From Brachybacterium muris (GTDB taxonomy: Bacteria; Actinomycetota; Actinomycetes; Actinomycetales; Dermabacteraceae): a DNA stretch of 64,000 bases. Positions within the stretch are counted from its first letter, which is position 1. Every line of letters starts with the position of its first letter. The DNA is taken from NCBI RefSeq assembly GCF_016907455.1, contig NZ_JAFBCB010000001.1:310001-374000 (forward strand). Reading direction: 5' to 3'. The notes below the pieces were generated by a model, which saw only the letters and a list, made by a program, of their open reading frames with translations, ran no database searches and was not told the origin of the DNA. The position numbers and the translations under genes were made by a program. Below, piece by piece: positions 16,507 to 25,390 of this stretch.

Positions 16507-17037
16507 TCAGTCCGTGGTCTGGAGAGTGCGGGCCGCTTCTCGATCCAGAGTGAGGTCGATCCACGTGATTCGTGAGTCGGCATCGGCGTGCAGCTCCACG
16601 AACGCTGCCTCGTCACCCCAGCTGCCCTTCCGGGGTAAGGGCTCGTCGCCTTCTTCGATCAACGGAGGACCGGTCATTGTCGAGGAGTCGATGTTGATCA
16701 CCCAGTGCTCGAGGTGCGGAGCTGAGTGGTCGTGCAGTGTGCGTCCGATCGTGGCCTTGAGCGGACCCTGAGCCACCTGCCCGGAAAGATCGAGAAGTGT
16801 CACAGAGTGGAGTGAGTAGTCCGCGGTGAGTTCCGCTTCGATCCACCACAGAGCATGGCCGAACTGGACTGTCGCCGAATTGGCCTCGGGCGAGTACCTG
16901 GTACCGGGGATGGTGAAACGGAGACAACCCAGGTGCTCGCTGTCGATCTGCTGCTGCGAGCGCACCGGGTCCTCATCGGGATCCGTGGAGTTCTGGAGGA
17001 AGACGCCGTGGACGCGGGGGCCCGCGCCGTTCGTCAT
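16507..17037 (-). CDS. Hypothetical protein
   Basis: A soluble 176-residue protein that I do not recognise. It begins MTNGAGPRVHGVFLQNSTDPDEDP and contains many acidic residues and predicted beta strands (SATVQFGHALWWIEAELTADYSLHSVTLLDLSG). It has no signal peptide, membrane segment or cysteine motif. GGGAG sits seven bases before the chosen ATG, and two codons upstream another ATG is possible. Base composition is more even than in the housekeeping genes, and it lies against the tail of copA, so it may be a laterally acquired accessory gene. No function is proposed. Confidence 0.6.
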   Translation of the reverse strand: MTNGAGPRVHGVFLQNSTDPDEDPVRSQQQIDSEHLGCLRFTIPGTRYSPEANSATVQFGHALWWIEAELTADYSLHSVTLLDLSGQVAQGPLKATIGRTLHDHSAPHLEHWVINIDSSTMTGPPLIEEGDEPLPRKGSWGDEAAFVELHADADSRITWIDLTLDREAARTLQTTD

Positions 17038-17195
17038 CTGCATGCTCCCATCGTTGCCGAGCAGCGCGTGTCGATCAAGACGCGGGCTGCACGCGCCTGG
17101 CCCGTGCACGTGCGCCCCAGGAGCGGCGCAGGTGGGCTGGTGCCGCACTGGTCACAGGGGGCCTCGAGACCCGAGCTCGGATACAGGCCCAGGCA

Positions 17196-17201
17196 TACCC
17201 T
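17196..17201 (+). promoter_or_regulatory. -10 box (TACCCT) of a leaderless ABC exporter transcript
   Basis: TACCCT ends six bases before the GTG at 17208, with only GGTGGG between them. Confidence 0.55.
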
Positions 17202-17207
17202 GGTGGG

Positions 17208-19010
17208 GTGTCCGCCCTCCTGCGCATCGCCCGCTTCACCCGTGAACTGACCCCGCTGTACCTCGCCATCATTCTGTGCTCCGTGCTGACGGCGGTGGCG
17301 GGGCTCGCGGTGCCGTTCCTGATCGGCAACGCCACCGATGCGATCGCCGCGGGCATCGGCGGGCAGACCACCACCGAGCAGGCCCTGCGCACCGCCCTGC
17401 TGATGGCCGGGGCGCTGCTGCTGGCGGAGCTAGCCTCCACGGTGATCTCCAACATCGGCGGCTGGTACGGCGACGTGATGAGCAACCGGATGCGCACCAT
17501 CCTCTCGGTGCGCTACTACGACAAGCTGCTGCACATGCCCCAGCGCTGGTTCGACAACGAGATCACCGGCACCGTGGTGGCCCGCCTGAACCGCTCGATC
17601 ACCGAGATCACGGGCTTCGCGAAGATGTTCTCCAACTCCTTCGCCACCATGCTGATCACCACCGCCGCGGTGCTCGTGATCAGCGCCTGGTACGCGTGGC
17701 CGCTGGCGCTGCTGCTGATCATCGTGTTCCCGGTGTACGTGTGGCTGACCGCGCTGACGTCGGTGAAGTGGCAGCGCCTGGAGGGCGACAAGAACGAGCA
17801 GATCGACATCGCCTCCGGGCGCTTCGCCGAGGTGATCGGGCAGATCCGCGTGGTGAAGTCCTTCGTGGCGGAGAGGGCCGAGCTGGACGACTTCACCCGT
17901 CGCTTCTGGTCCACCGACCGCATCACCCGTGAGCAGTCCCGTCACTGGCACGGCATGGACATGGCCCGCCGTGCGGTGTTGAACATCGTGTTCTTCGGGA
18001 TCTACGCGATCATCTTCTGGCAGACCGCCGCCGGGGAGTTCTCCATCGGCACCATGGTGCTGCTGATCCAGCTGATGACCATGGCCCGCCAGCCGGTGCA
18101 GAACATGAGCTTCGTGATCGACACCGCCCAGCACGCGATCGCCGGCTCCAAGGACTACTTCCGGGTGATGGAGACCGAGGTCGACCCGCGCCTGCTGGCC
18201 ACCGGCGAGGACCCCGCGAAGCACGTCGTCGAGCCCGTCGCGGGCGCGCCGGCGATCCGCTTCGACGACGTCCACTTCGCCTACGAGGACGGCGAGGACG
18301 TGCTGCACGCCATCGACTTCGCAGTCTCCTGCGGCGAGAAGGTGGCCCTGGTAGGGGAGTCCGGCGGCGGCAAGTCCACCATCGTGAACCTGCTGCTGGG
18401 TCTGTACGAGCCGCGCGAGGGCACCGTCGAGGTGGCCGGTCATGACGTGGCCGAGCTGCCGCTGGACGTGCTGCGCTCCCGCATCGGCGTGGTGTTCCAG
18501 GACGCCTCCCTGTTCTCCGGCACCATCCGCGAGAACATCGCCTATGGCCGCCCCGGCGCCTCCGACGAGGAGATCCGCGACGCCGCCCGCCGCGCCAACG
18601 CCGACACCTTCATCGAGCGCTTCGCAGACGACTACGAGCAGATCATCGGCGAGCGCGGACTGCGGCTGTCCGGCGGTCAGCGCCAGCGCATCGCGGTGGC
18701 CCGCGCGATCCTCAAGGACGCCCCGATCCTGGTGCTGGACGAGGCCACCAGCGCCCTGGACACCAAGGCCGAGCGTCAGGTGCAGGCGGGCCTGGACGAG
18801 CTGATGCGCGGCCGCAGTTCGCTGATCATCGCCCACCGCCTGTCCACCATCGCGGGCGTGGACCGCATCATCACCCTGGAGGACGGCCGGATCGACGAGA
18901 TCGGACCCCCGGCCGAGCTCGCGGCCTCCGGTGGCATCTACGCGCAGCTGCTGCAGCTGCAGAGCGCCGGCAACACCAAGCAGCTGGCCAGGTTCGACAT
19001 CACCGGCTGA
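17208..19010 (+). CDS. ABC transporter, fused permease and ATP-binding protein (exporter)
   Basis: A 600-residue half-transporter of the type that works as a dimer. Residues 1-320 hold six membrane helices with the usual cytoplasmic coupling helices. The ATPase domain shows Walker A (GESGGGKST), Q-loop, signature LSGGQRQRIAVARAIL, Walker B (ILVLDEATSALD) and the switch histidine (IIAHRLSTI). The family exports lipids, peptides or drugs, and the substrate is unknown. It is the only such half-transporter here, so a homodimer is likely. The GTG start follows a -10 box directly. Confidence 0.92.
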   Translation: MSALLRIARFTRELTPLYLAIILCSVLTAVAGLAVPFLIGNATDAIAAGIGGQTTTEQALRTALLMAGALLLAELASTVISNIGGWYGDVMSNRMRTILSVRYYDKLLHMPQRWFDNEITGTVVARLNRSITEITGFAKMFSNSFATMLITTAAVLVISAWYAWPLALLLIIVFPVYVWLTALTSVKWQRLEGDKNEQIDIASGRFAEVIGQIRVVKSFVAERAELDDFTRRFWSTDRITREQSRHWHGMDMARRAVLNIVFFGIYAIIFWQTAAGEFSIGTMVLLIQLMTMARQPVQNMSFVIDTAQHAIAGSKDYFRVMETEVDPRLLATGEDPAKHVVEPVAGAPAIRFDDVHFAYEDGEDVLHAIDFAVSCGEKVALVGESGGGKSTIVNLLLGLYEPREGTVEVAGHDVAELPLDVLRSRIGVVFQDASLFSGTIRENIAYGRPGASDEEIRDAARRANADTFIERFADDYEQIIGERGLRLSGGQRQRIAVARAILKDAPILVLDEATSALDTKAERQVQAGLDELMRGRSSLIIAHRLSTIAGVDRIITLEDGRIDEIGPPAELAASGGIYAQLLQLQSAGNTKQLARFDITG

Positions 19011-19154
19011 CCTCGTTCCCCAGGGCGTAGGTGGCTGCGCGGCATCACCGTCCCGCGCAGGCGAACGGGTTGGATGTGATCCCTGCATCTCTGTCAGCCC
19101 CCGGCGCTACGATGGCTCACGTCACACGTACTCGGGGGCAACGAAGGAGCTCAC

Positions 19155-20360
19155 ATGGGATTCATCCAGGCATTCAAGGGCGCCATCGGCGGTATGTTCG
19201 CCGATCAGTGGAAGGACTTCCTCACCATCCCGGACGGCCTGCCGCAGACGGCAGCGCTGTTCCCGGCGGTGCCGCGCGGCACCAACGCCGGTCGCGGCTC
19301 CAACACCCGCGGCTCGCAGAACGTCATCTCCAACGGCTCACGGATCCTGGTGCCCCAGGGGTACGGCCTGATCACCGTGCTGGACGGTCGCGCCACCGGC
19401 ATGATCACCGAGGCCGGCGGCTACGAGTTCAACAGCGACTCGCCCGATTCCCGCTCCGTGTTCGCCGGTGACGACCCGCTGGCCTCCACCGTGGGCATGT
19501 CCTGGGAGCGCTTCAAGTTCGGCGGCCGCCCCACCTCGCAGCAGCTCGCGTTCTTCGTGAACCTCAAGGAGATCCCGGACAACCGCTTCGGCACCCAGTC
19601 GGAGATCTACTGGGACGACGCCTACCTCAACACCCAGGTGGGTGCGGTGGCCCGCGGCTCCTACACGATCCGGATCATCGATCCGCTGCTGTTCGTGCAC
19701 AACTTCGTGCCCGCCACCTTCATCTCCGAGGGTGCGCCGGTGTTCGACTTCTCGGACCCGGACAACTCCGCCGGCAACCAGCTGTTCCAGGAGGTGGTCG
19801 GCTCGCTTGCGGCCGCCTTCTCCCGCTACACCAACGACCCGGACAAGGGCAACCGCATCACCCGCATCCAGGGCGACTCCGTGGGCTTCGCCCAGTCCCT
19901 GGCCGCCGCGGTGGAGGAAGGGTACCGCTGGTCCACCGACCGCGGCCTCACCATCGTCAAGGTCGCGATCGCCTCGATCGAGTACGACCAGCGCACCCGC
20001 GAGCTGCTGGCGGACGTCCAGAAGGCCGATGCCCTCTCCGGCAACCGTTCGCAGTCCTTCATCAACCAGGCCGTGGCCCGTGGTGTGCAGTCCGCCGGGG
20101 AGACTGGCGGCGGTGCGGGCCTGGCCATGTTCGGTGCAGGTGCGGGCGCTGCCGGTGGCCTGGTGCAGCCGGTCCAGCCCTGGCAGAACCAGCCCGGCCA
20201 GCAGCCGCAGCAGGGCCAGCCCCAGCAGGGTGGCCAGCAGGCCGCGCCGCAGCAGGACGATCCGGTGGCCAAGCTCGCCCAGTACAAGCAGATGCTGGAG
20301 CAGGGGCTGATCACCGAGGAGGACTACCAGGCGGCGAAGAAGAACGCCCTCGGGCTCTGA
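19155..20360 (+). CDS. SPFH-domain protein with C-terminal SHOCT domain (YdjI-like)
   Basis: A 401-residue protein. Residues 40-290 form an SPFH/band-7 domain of the type related to Bacillus YdjI (MGFIQAFKGAIGGMFADQWKDFL start, then RILVPQGYGLITVLDGRATGMITEAGGYEF). A Gly/Gln/Pro-rich linker follows, and the last 33 residues (PVAKLAQYKQMLEQGLITEE) are a SHOCT oligomerisation motif. There is no membrane helix. GAAGGAG lies five bases before the ATG. The zinc-ribbon gene follows after one base, so the two are almost certainly co-translated. Related loci in Bacillus sit in stress-induced operons. Confidence 0.88.
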   Translation: MGFIQAFKGAIGGMFADQWKDFLTIPDGLPQTAALFPAVPRGTNAGRGSNTRGSQNVISNGSRILVPQGYGLITVLDGRATGMITEAGGYEFNSDSPDSRSVFAGDDPLASTVGMSWERFKFGGRPTSQQLAFFVNLKEIPDNRFGTQSEIYWDDAYLNTQVGAVARGSYTIRIIDPLLFVHNFVPATFISEGAPVFDFSDPDNSAGNQLFQEVVGSLAAAFSRYTNDPDKGNRITRIQGDSVGFAQSLAAAVEEGYRWSTDRGLTIVKVAIASIEYDQRTRELLADVQKADALSGNRSQSFINQAVARGVQSAGETGGGAGLAMFGAGAGAAGGLVQPVQPWQNQPGQQPQQGQPQQGGQQAAPQQDDPVAKLAQYKQMLEQGLITEEDYQAAKKNALGL

Positions 20361-20361
20361 C

Positions 20362-21972
20362 ATGTCCGTCCCTCCCAGCCAGTCGGGCTGGGCGCGCCCG
20401 CAGTGGCCCGCCCAGCCAGGGACGGAACACAACGGGAACCCCCGCGGGAACGACGGCACCGGCGCACCCGCCGGGCCGTCCTCCGGCGCACCCCCGCTGC
20501 CTGCGGACATGGGCAGTGCCGGATACCCGGGGGCACCCCGGGTAAGCGGGCCGCGTGATGGCTTCATGCCGTCCCCGCCGGGTCGTCGGCCCCACGCGGA
20601 TCCCAGGGCGCCCCAGCAGCACGGTGCCCCGATCCCCTCGGGTGCACAGAGCACCGGCCAGCGTCCCGCCCCGCAGTGGGCGGGCCTCCAGGACGGGGGA
20701 TCCCACCAGGGCGGTGGCGCCGCTGCCTCGACGATGTCCGCGCAGGACTTCGGCCAGGCCGCCCAGAAGGCACTGGACGACGCCGGCAACAGGGTGATCG
20801 ACACCAGTTCCGGCAAGGCCGACGGCCTGGACAAGTGCCCGAAGTGCGGCAGCACCGACATCCACTACTCGATCACCGCCAAGGCGCTGGTGTGCGGTTA
20901 CTGCCGCAACCAGTGGAACGAGGACGTGGCCGAGCAGGCCTTCGGCCTGGACAGCGCCATCGAGGAGCTGCGCGGCCACACCCTGGCCTCTGGCACCGGT
21001 GACATCCGCGAGGACCTCACCACCGTGACCCTGAAGTGCCAGGGCTGCGGGGCCGAAGTGGTGATCCGGGTGGACGAGCAGCTGCAGAGCCGCTGCCACT
21101 GGTGCCGGCAGACCCTCTCCATCAACACCCAGATCCCCAACGGCGCCGTGCCCGATGCGGTGCTGCCGTTCCAGCTCACCCGAGAGCAGGCCATCGACCG
21201 GATCAACGAGTTCGTCGGGTCCCGCCGCGCCTTCGCCCACGCCCGCTTCAAGAGCGAGTTCGTGCCCGACAACGTGATGGGCGTGTACATCCCGTACATG
21301 GTGGTCGACGGCAACTTGCACGCGGTGCTGCAGGGCACGGGCGAGGTGACCACCCGCCAGTACACCGTGCGCCGCAAGGTGGGGGACAACTACGTCTCGG
21401 AGACCTACTACGACGCCGACGTGTACGACGTGCGCCGCGCCTTCGACCTGCTGGTGGACGACCTCACCGTGGAATCCTCCAGCCGGTACGACGCGCGGGA
21501 CAACACCCGCTCCACCAACAACATCCTCAACGCCGTCCAGCCGTACGACACCGCCGCCGCCGTCGCCTACAACTCCAACTACCTGCGGGGCTTCACCTCG
21601 GAGCGGCGCGACCTGAACATCCACGACGTCGACGACAGCGTCGAGGAGAAGTTCCTGTCGATCGCCCGCGCCAAGGCCCGCCCCACCATCTCCCGGTACG
21701 ACCGTGGCGTGCGATGGGAGCACGAGGGCGTGGCCGTGCACGGCACCCGCTGGGTGGCCGTGTACGTGCCGGTGTGGCTGTACAGCTACGCGGATTCCGC
21801 CAAGGGCGAGGGCTCGCTGGTGCACTACATCGCCGTCAACGGCCGCAACGGCAACACCATGGGCTCGGTGCCCGTGTCCCATCCGAAGATCTTCGCCCTG
21901 TCCTGCTTCCTGGGCACCATCGCCACGGTGCTCGCCGGGGTCGTCGGCTGGGGATGGTTCTTCATGTCCTGA
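20362..21972 (+). CDS. Zinc-ribbon membrane-tethered protein (YdjG-like)
   Basis: A 536-residue protein. The first 120 residues are Pro/Gly-rich and disordered. Two four-cysteine ribbons follow: CPKCG with CGYC, then CQGCG with CHWC, like TFIIB-type zinc ribbons. The middle part ([22 protein letters not shown], then [14 protein letters not shown]) repeats a YxPxW-like pattern seen in this family. It ends in one membrane helix ([25 protein letters not shown]). The gene lies one base after the SPFH gene. The function is unknown, and I infer a membrane scaffold partner. Confidence 0.8.
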   Translation: MSVPPSQSGWARPQWPAQPGTEHNGNPRGNDGTGAPAGPSSGAPPLPADMGSAGYPGAPRVSGPRDGFMPSPPGRRPHADPRAPQQHGAPIPSGAQSTGQRPAPQWAGLQDGGSHQGGGAAASTMSAQDFGQAAQKALDDAGNRVIDTSSGKADGLDKCPKCGSTDIHYSITAKALVCGYCRNQWNEDVAEQAFGLDSAIEELRGHTLASGTGDIREDLTTVTLKCQGCGAEVVIRVDEQLQSRCHWCRQTLSINTQIPNGAVPDAVLPFQLTREQAIDRINEFVGSRRAFAHARFKSEFVPDNVMGVYIPYMVVDGNLHAVLQGTGEVTTRQYTVRRKVGDNYVSETYYDADVYDVRRAFDLLVDDLTVESSSRYDARDNTRSTNNILNAVQPYDTAAAVAYNSNYLRGFTSERRDLNIHDVDDSVEEKFLSIARAKARPTISRYDRGVRWEHEGVAVHGTRWVAVYVPVWLYSYADSAKGEGSLVHYIAVNGRNGNTMGSVPVSHPKIFALSCFLGTIATVLAGVVGWGWFFMS

Positions 21973-22055
21973 CCTGCCGTCCCGCCTCGTCCTACCGGCT
22001 TCGCCGCCGCCCGCCACTGTCCCGATAGCTCGCCCACCCCGGAAAGGACCCTGCG

Positions 22056-22385
22056 ATGCTCCCGCTGCTCGCCGACGCCGCCACCGCCGCGGACCCCGTT
22101 GCCGCGATCATCCTTGCCGGCTCCGGGGACAGCGCCGTCGCGGGACTGCTGTTCCCCTTCGTCGCGGGACCGGCGGTGTTCGCCCTCGTGTACGGCGGGA
22201 TCTACCGCTACTACCGCAACACCGACAAGCGGCACTACTTCGAGCGGGAGACGGAGGTCGCGGTGGGGAACCTGCGCACCGGTGACCGTCGCCGTGGCAG
22301 CAACAACCGCCAGCGCAGCCGCTCCATGAGCGGCGCCAACCAGGACGACCACCTCCAGCGCGTCCACCGCATCCGCGTGCAGTGA
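22056..22385 (+). CDS. Small single-helix membrane protein
   Basis: A 109-residue protein with a short hydrophobic N-terminus, one clear membrane helix (AVAGLLFPFVAGPAVFALVYGGIY) and a strongly basic cytoplasmic tail (RYYRNTDKRHYFERETEV, then many Arg/Asn/Ser). GGAAAGGA stands a few bases before the ATG. It is 83 bp after the zinc-ribbon gene on the same strand and probably belongs to the same operon. The family is not known to me. Confidence 0.6.
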   Translation: MLPLLADAATAADPVAAIILAGSGDSAVAGLLFPFVAGPAVFALVYGGIYRYYRNTDKRHYFERETEVAVGNLRTGDRRRGSNNRQRSRSMSGANQDDHLQRVHRIRVQ

Positions 22386-22458
22386 CCATGGGCGCGCACC
22401 CGGCAGCGGTCGTGACGGCAGGACCGAGCGCCGTGTGCGCGGGAGCGAGGACGCAGTG

Positions 22459-24130
22459 ATGGCAGCACAACGAGAGTTCGACGCGATCGTCGTCGGAGCC
22501 GGGCTCGCAGGCCTGGTGGCAGCCGCCGAGATCGCCGACGCTGGTCGTACCGTGCTGCTGCTGGAGCGCGAAGGGGAGCAGGACCTGGGCGCCCAGGCCT
22601 GGTGGAGCTTCGGCGGCCTGTTCATGATCGACACCCCCGAGCAGCGCCGGCTGCGGGGTCCGCGACAGTCTGGAGCTGGCCCGGCAGGACTGGATGGGTT
22701 CGGCCGCGTTCTCCCGCCCCGAGGACCACTGGCCGCGCCGCTGGGCCGAGGCCTACCTCCAGTTCGCCGCCGGAGAGAAGCGCGCCTGGCTGCACCAGAT
22801 GGGCCACCGGATCTTCCCCGTCGTGGGCTGGGCCGAACGCGGCGACGGCCGGGCCGACGGCCACGGCAACTCCGTTCCCCGCTTCCACATCACCTGGGGC
22901 ACCGGGCCGGGCGTGGTCGAGCCCTTCGCGCGCCGCATCGCCCAGCACCGCGAAGCAGGGCGCATCCACCTGGCCACCCGCCACGCCGTCACCGAGCTGA
23001 TCAGTGAGGACGGGCGCATCACCGGGGTGCGCGGCGAGGTGCTCGCCGCCGACCACACTGAACGGGGTATCGCCTCGAACCGTGAGGTCACCGGCACCTT
23101 CGAGCACCGAGCAGCAGCAGTGCTGATCGCCACCGGCGGCATCGGCGGCAACGCCGAGCTGGTGCGGTCCCTGTGGCCTGCCCATCTGGGCACCATGCCC
23201 GAGGACTTCGTGCACGGCGTGCCTGCCAGCGTTGACGGCGCCGGCATGCAGCTGGCCGCTGCCGCCGGCGCGCGCTGGATCAACGCCGACCGCATGTGGC
23301 ACTACACCGAGGGCGTGCGCAACTGGGACCCGGTGTGGCGCGGCCACGGCATCCGCATCCTGCCCGGCCCCTCATCCCTGTGGGTCGACGCCCGCGGCCG
23401 GCGCCTGCCCGCCCCGGCCTACCCCGGTTTCGACACCACCTCCACCCTGCGCCTGCTGCGCGAGACCGGGTACGGCCACTCCTGGTTCGTGCTCACCCGG
23501 AAGATCATCGAGAAGGAGTTCGCCCTCTCCGGCAGCGAGCAGAACCCTGATCTCACCGGCCGCGACTGGAAGCAGGTCGCCGGGCGGGTGAAGCCTGGTG
23601 TCCCCGGTCCGGCGCAGTCCTTCCTGGACCACGGCGAGGACTTCCTGCAGGCCACCACCGTGCCGGACCTGGTGGAGCAGATGAACGCCGTGGCAGGGGA
23701 GGACCTGGTGGATGCCACGGACCTGGAGCGGATCATCCGGGCCCGCGACGCGGAGATCGCCAACCCCTTCTCGAAGGACTCCCAGGTCACCGCGATCCAC
23801 GGGGCCCGCCGCTACCTGGGCGACAAGCTGATCCGCACCGCGAGCCCCCACCGCCTGCTGGACCCGAAGGCAGGGCCCCTGATCGCGGTGCGGCTGCACG
23901 TGCTGCTGCGCAAGACCCTTGGCGGTCTGGAGACCGACCTCGGCGGCCGCGTCCAGCGCGCCGGCCCGGACGGCGGGGAGGTGCTGCCCGGCCTGTACGC
24001 CGCGGGGGAGGCCAGCGGCTTCGGCGGCGGCGGGGTGCACGGCAACAACGCCCTGGAGGGCACGTTCCTGGGCGGCTGCCTGTTCTCGGGCCGGGAGGCC
24101 GGCCGGGCTATCGTCGCCGACCTGCGATGA
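22459..24130 (+). pseudogene. FAD-binding dehydrogenase (KstD/fumarate-reductase-like), frameshifted
   Basis: Two overlapping frames make one enzyme of about 556 residues. Frame one has the Rossmann motif GAGLAGLVAAAE and runs to TPEQRRL near 22653. The protein continues one frame over with DSLELARQDWMGSAAF and ends at the substrate/FAD region GGGVHGNNALEGTFLGGCLFSGREAGR. An extra C at about 22654 (CTGCGGGGTC) explains the break. The family oxidises ketosteroids or related substrates with FAD. As sequenced, translation stops without the catalytic part. A sequencing error in a G/C run is the main alternative. Confidence 0.8.
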
Positions 24131-24192
24131 GAGACCCCGCTCCACCGCCTGAGCCAGGTGAGGGAACGGGGATGCCGGCGGTCGAGAACCGG

Positions 24193-24240
24193 CATATATG
24201 AGCACGCTGCGACGATGGTGGCAGAGCGTGCCGATATATA
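24193..24240. repeat. AT-ended dyad between convergent genes
   Basis: Arms 24193-24208 (CATATATGAGCACGCT) and 24225-24240 (AGCGTGCCGATATATA) pair at 13 of 16 positions around a 16-base loop. It is unusually AT-rich for this genome. Its place between two convergent stops suits a two-way terminator, but the outer TATATA segments would form a weak stem end. Confidence 0.55.
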
Positions 24241-24301
24241 CCCGCTCCCGAGATCCAGGGCTACGGCGCGCGTGTGGAGGTCATCGACGGGCCGGGCTCG
24301 G

Positions 24302-25261
24302 TCACTCTCCTGTGGCGCGGGCTCCCGGCAGCAGGATGGTGGAGAAGTCGTGATCCCCGTGACCGGCCTCGATCTCGGCATCCAGGGATGCCAGTGCGGC
24401 CTTCACGGCCGGCAGGTCGGAGCCCGGGCGCGAGGTGCGGGAGGAGCCGTCAGCGTTGTCGGAGCCGTCAGCGCTGCCGGAGCTGTCGGAGCTGTCGGAG
24501 CAGTTGGAGCCGGTGGAGGAGCCGGTGCCGGCGGCGACGGTGTCGATCATCAGCCGGGCGTCCTTGGCGATCGCATCGGCCGTGAAGTCACCGCCCTCGG
24601 TGCCGCGCTCACCGCGCACGAACGGCCCCTTCATCCCAGCGATGAACGCCAGGCCCGTCGAGCCCAGCATGTCCAGCACGTCCTCGGCCGGGGTGCCGGT
24701 GGCCTCACCGAGGGCCAGTGCCTCCCGCAGTCCCTGCGCGCTCACCGCGAGGGCCAGGTTGGCAAGCAGCTTGCCGGTGGCGGCCTTCGCGGCGCTGTCC
24801 ACCCCGCGCAGCCGATCCGGATCCGCCCACGGCGCCACCAACGTCAGTACTCGATCGCGCAGAGCGCCGTCCGGGGTGCCCACGTACACGCCGAGCTTCC
24901 CTGCGCGGGCCGGGCCCAGGGTGCCGATCACGGGAACCCCCACGTAGGTGGGGACGGCCGCAGCGAACTCCTCGGCGTCAGCAGGGGAGACGGTGGTGGT
25001 ATCGACCCACGGCACCCCGGCGGGGATCAGGCCGGGACCAGTGATGGTCTCCCGTACGGCATCCGGGCCGAACAGGGAGCTGACCACCACCTCAGCGCCC
25101 ACGACAGCCTCACCGGGGGTGGCGGCCACCTGTGCACCGGCCTCGGCCAGGCGCTCCGTACGGGAGGCGGTGCGGTTCCACACCGTGAGCTCGTGGTCGG
25201 CGAGCAGGTGCAGGGCGAGCTCGGTGCCCATGCGGCCGGTTCCCAGAAACGCGATTCTCAT
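24302..25261 (-). CDS. NAD(P)-dependent oxidoreductase, beta-hydroxyacid dehydrogenase family
   Basis: A 319-residue enzyme. The Rossmann motif is at the start (IAFLGTGRMGTELALHL), and the catalytic lysine lies in SAAKAATGKLLANLAL. The substrate loop is near TTTVSPADAEEFAAAVPTYVGVPVIGT, in the position of the usual serine-glycine segment. The family reduces or oxidises 3-hydroxyacids, and some members (GLYR-type or imine reductases) act on other carbonyls. An odd 40-residue Ser/Asp/Gly tract (about residues 245-285) interrupts the C-terminal helices. It is convergent with the FAD dehydrogenase. Confidence 0.85.
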   Translation of the reverse strand: MRIAFLGTGRMGTELALHLLADHELTVWNRTASRTERLAEAGAQVAATPGEAVVGAEVVVSSLFGPDAVRETITGPGLIPAGVPWVDTTTVSPADAEEFAAAVPTYVGVPVIGTLGPARAGKLGVYVGTPDGALRDRVLTLVAPWADPDRLRGVDSAAKAATGKLLANLALAVSAQGLREALALGEATGTPAEDVLDMLGSTGLAFIAGMKGPFVRGERGTEGGDFTADAIAKDARLMIDTVAAGTGSSTGSNCSDSSDSSGSADGSDNADGSSRTSRPGSDLPAVKAALASLDAEIEAGHGDHDFSTILLPGARATGE

Positions 25262-25390
25262 GCCCCGAGTCTCTCACCAGCACCGACACCTGGCCACTGC
25301 GGCGGATGCGGCGGATGCGGCGGTGCACCCGGTGTCGGCGGCTGTCCACAGGGGTGTCGCGCCCCAGGCCCGCCGTGCACAATGGGGGTC

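Noticed and set aside
24158-25390. N-terminal extension of the EEP-family enzyme
   Set aside because: It runs antisense through the oxidoreductase gene, and a twin-arginine signal starts at 25391.
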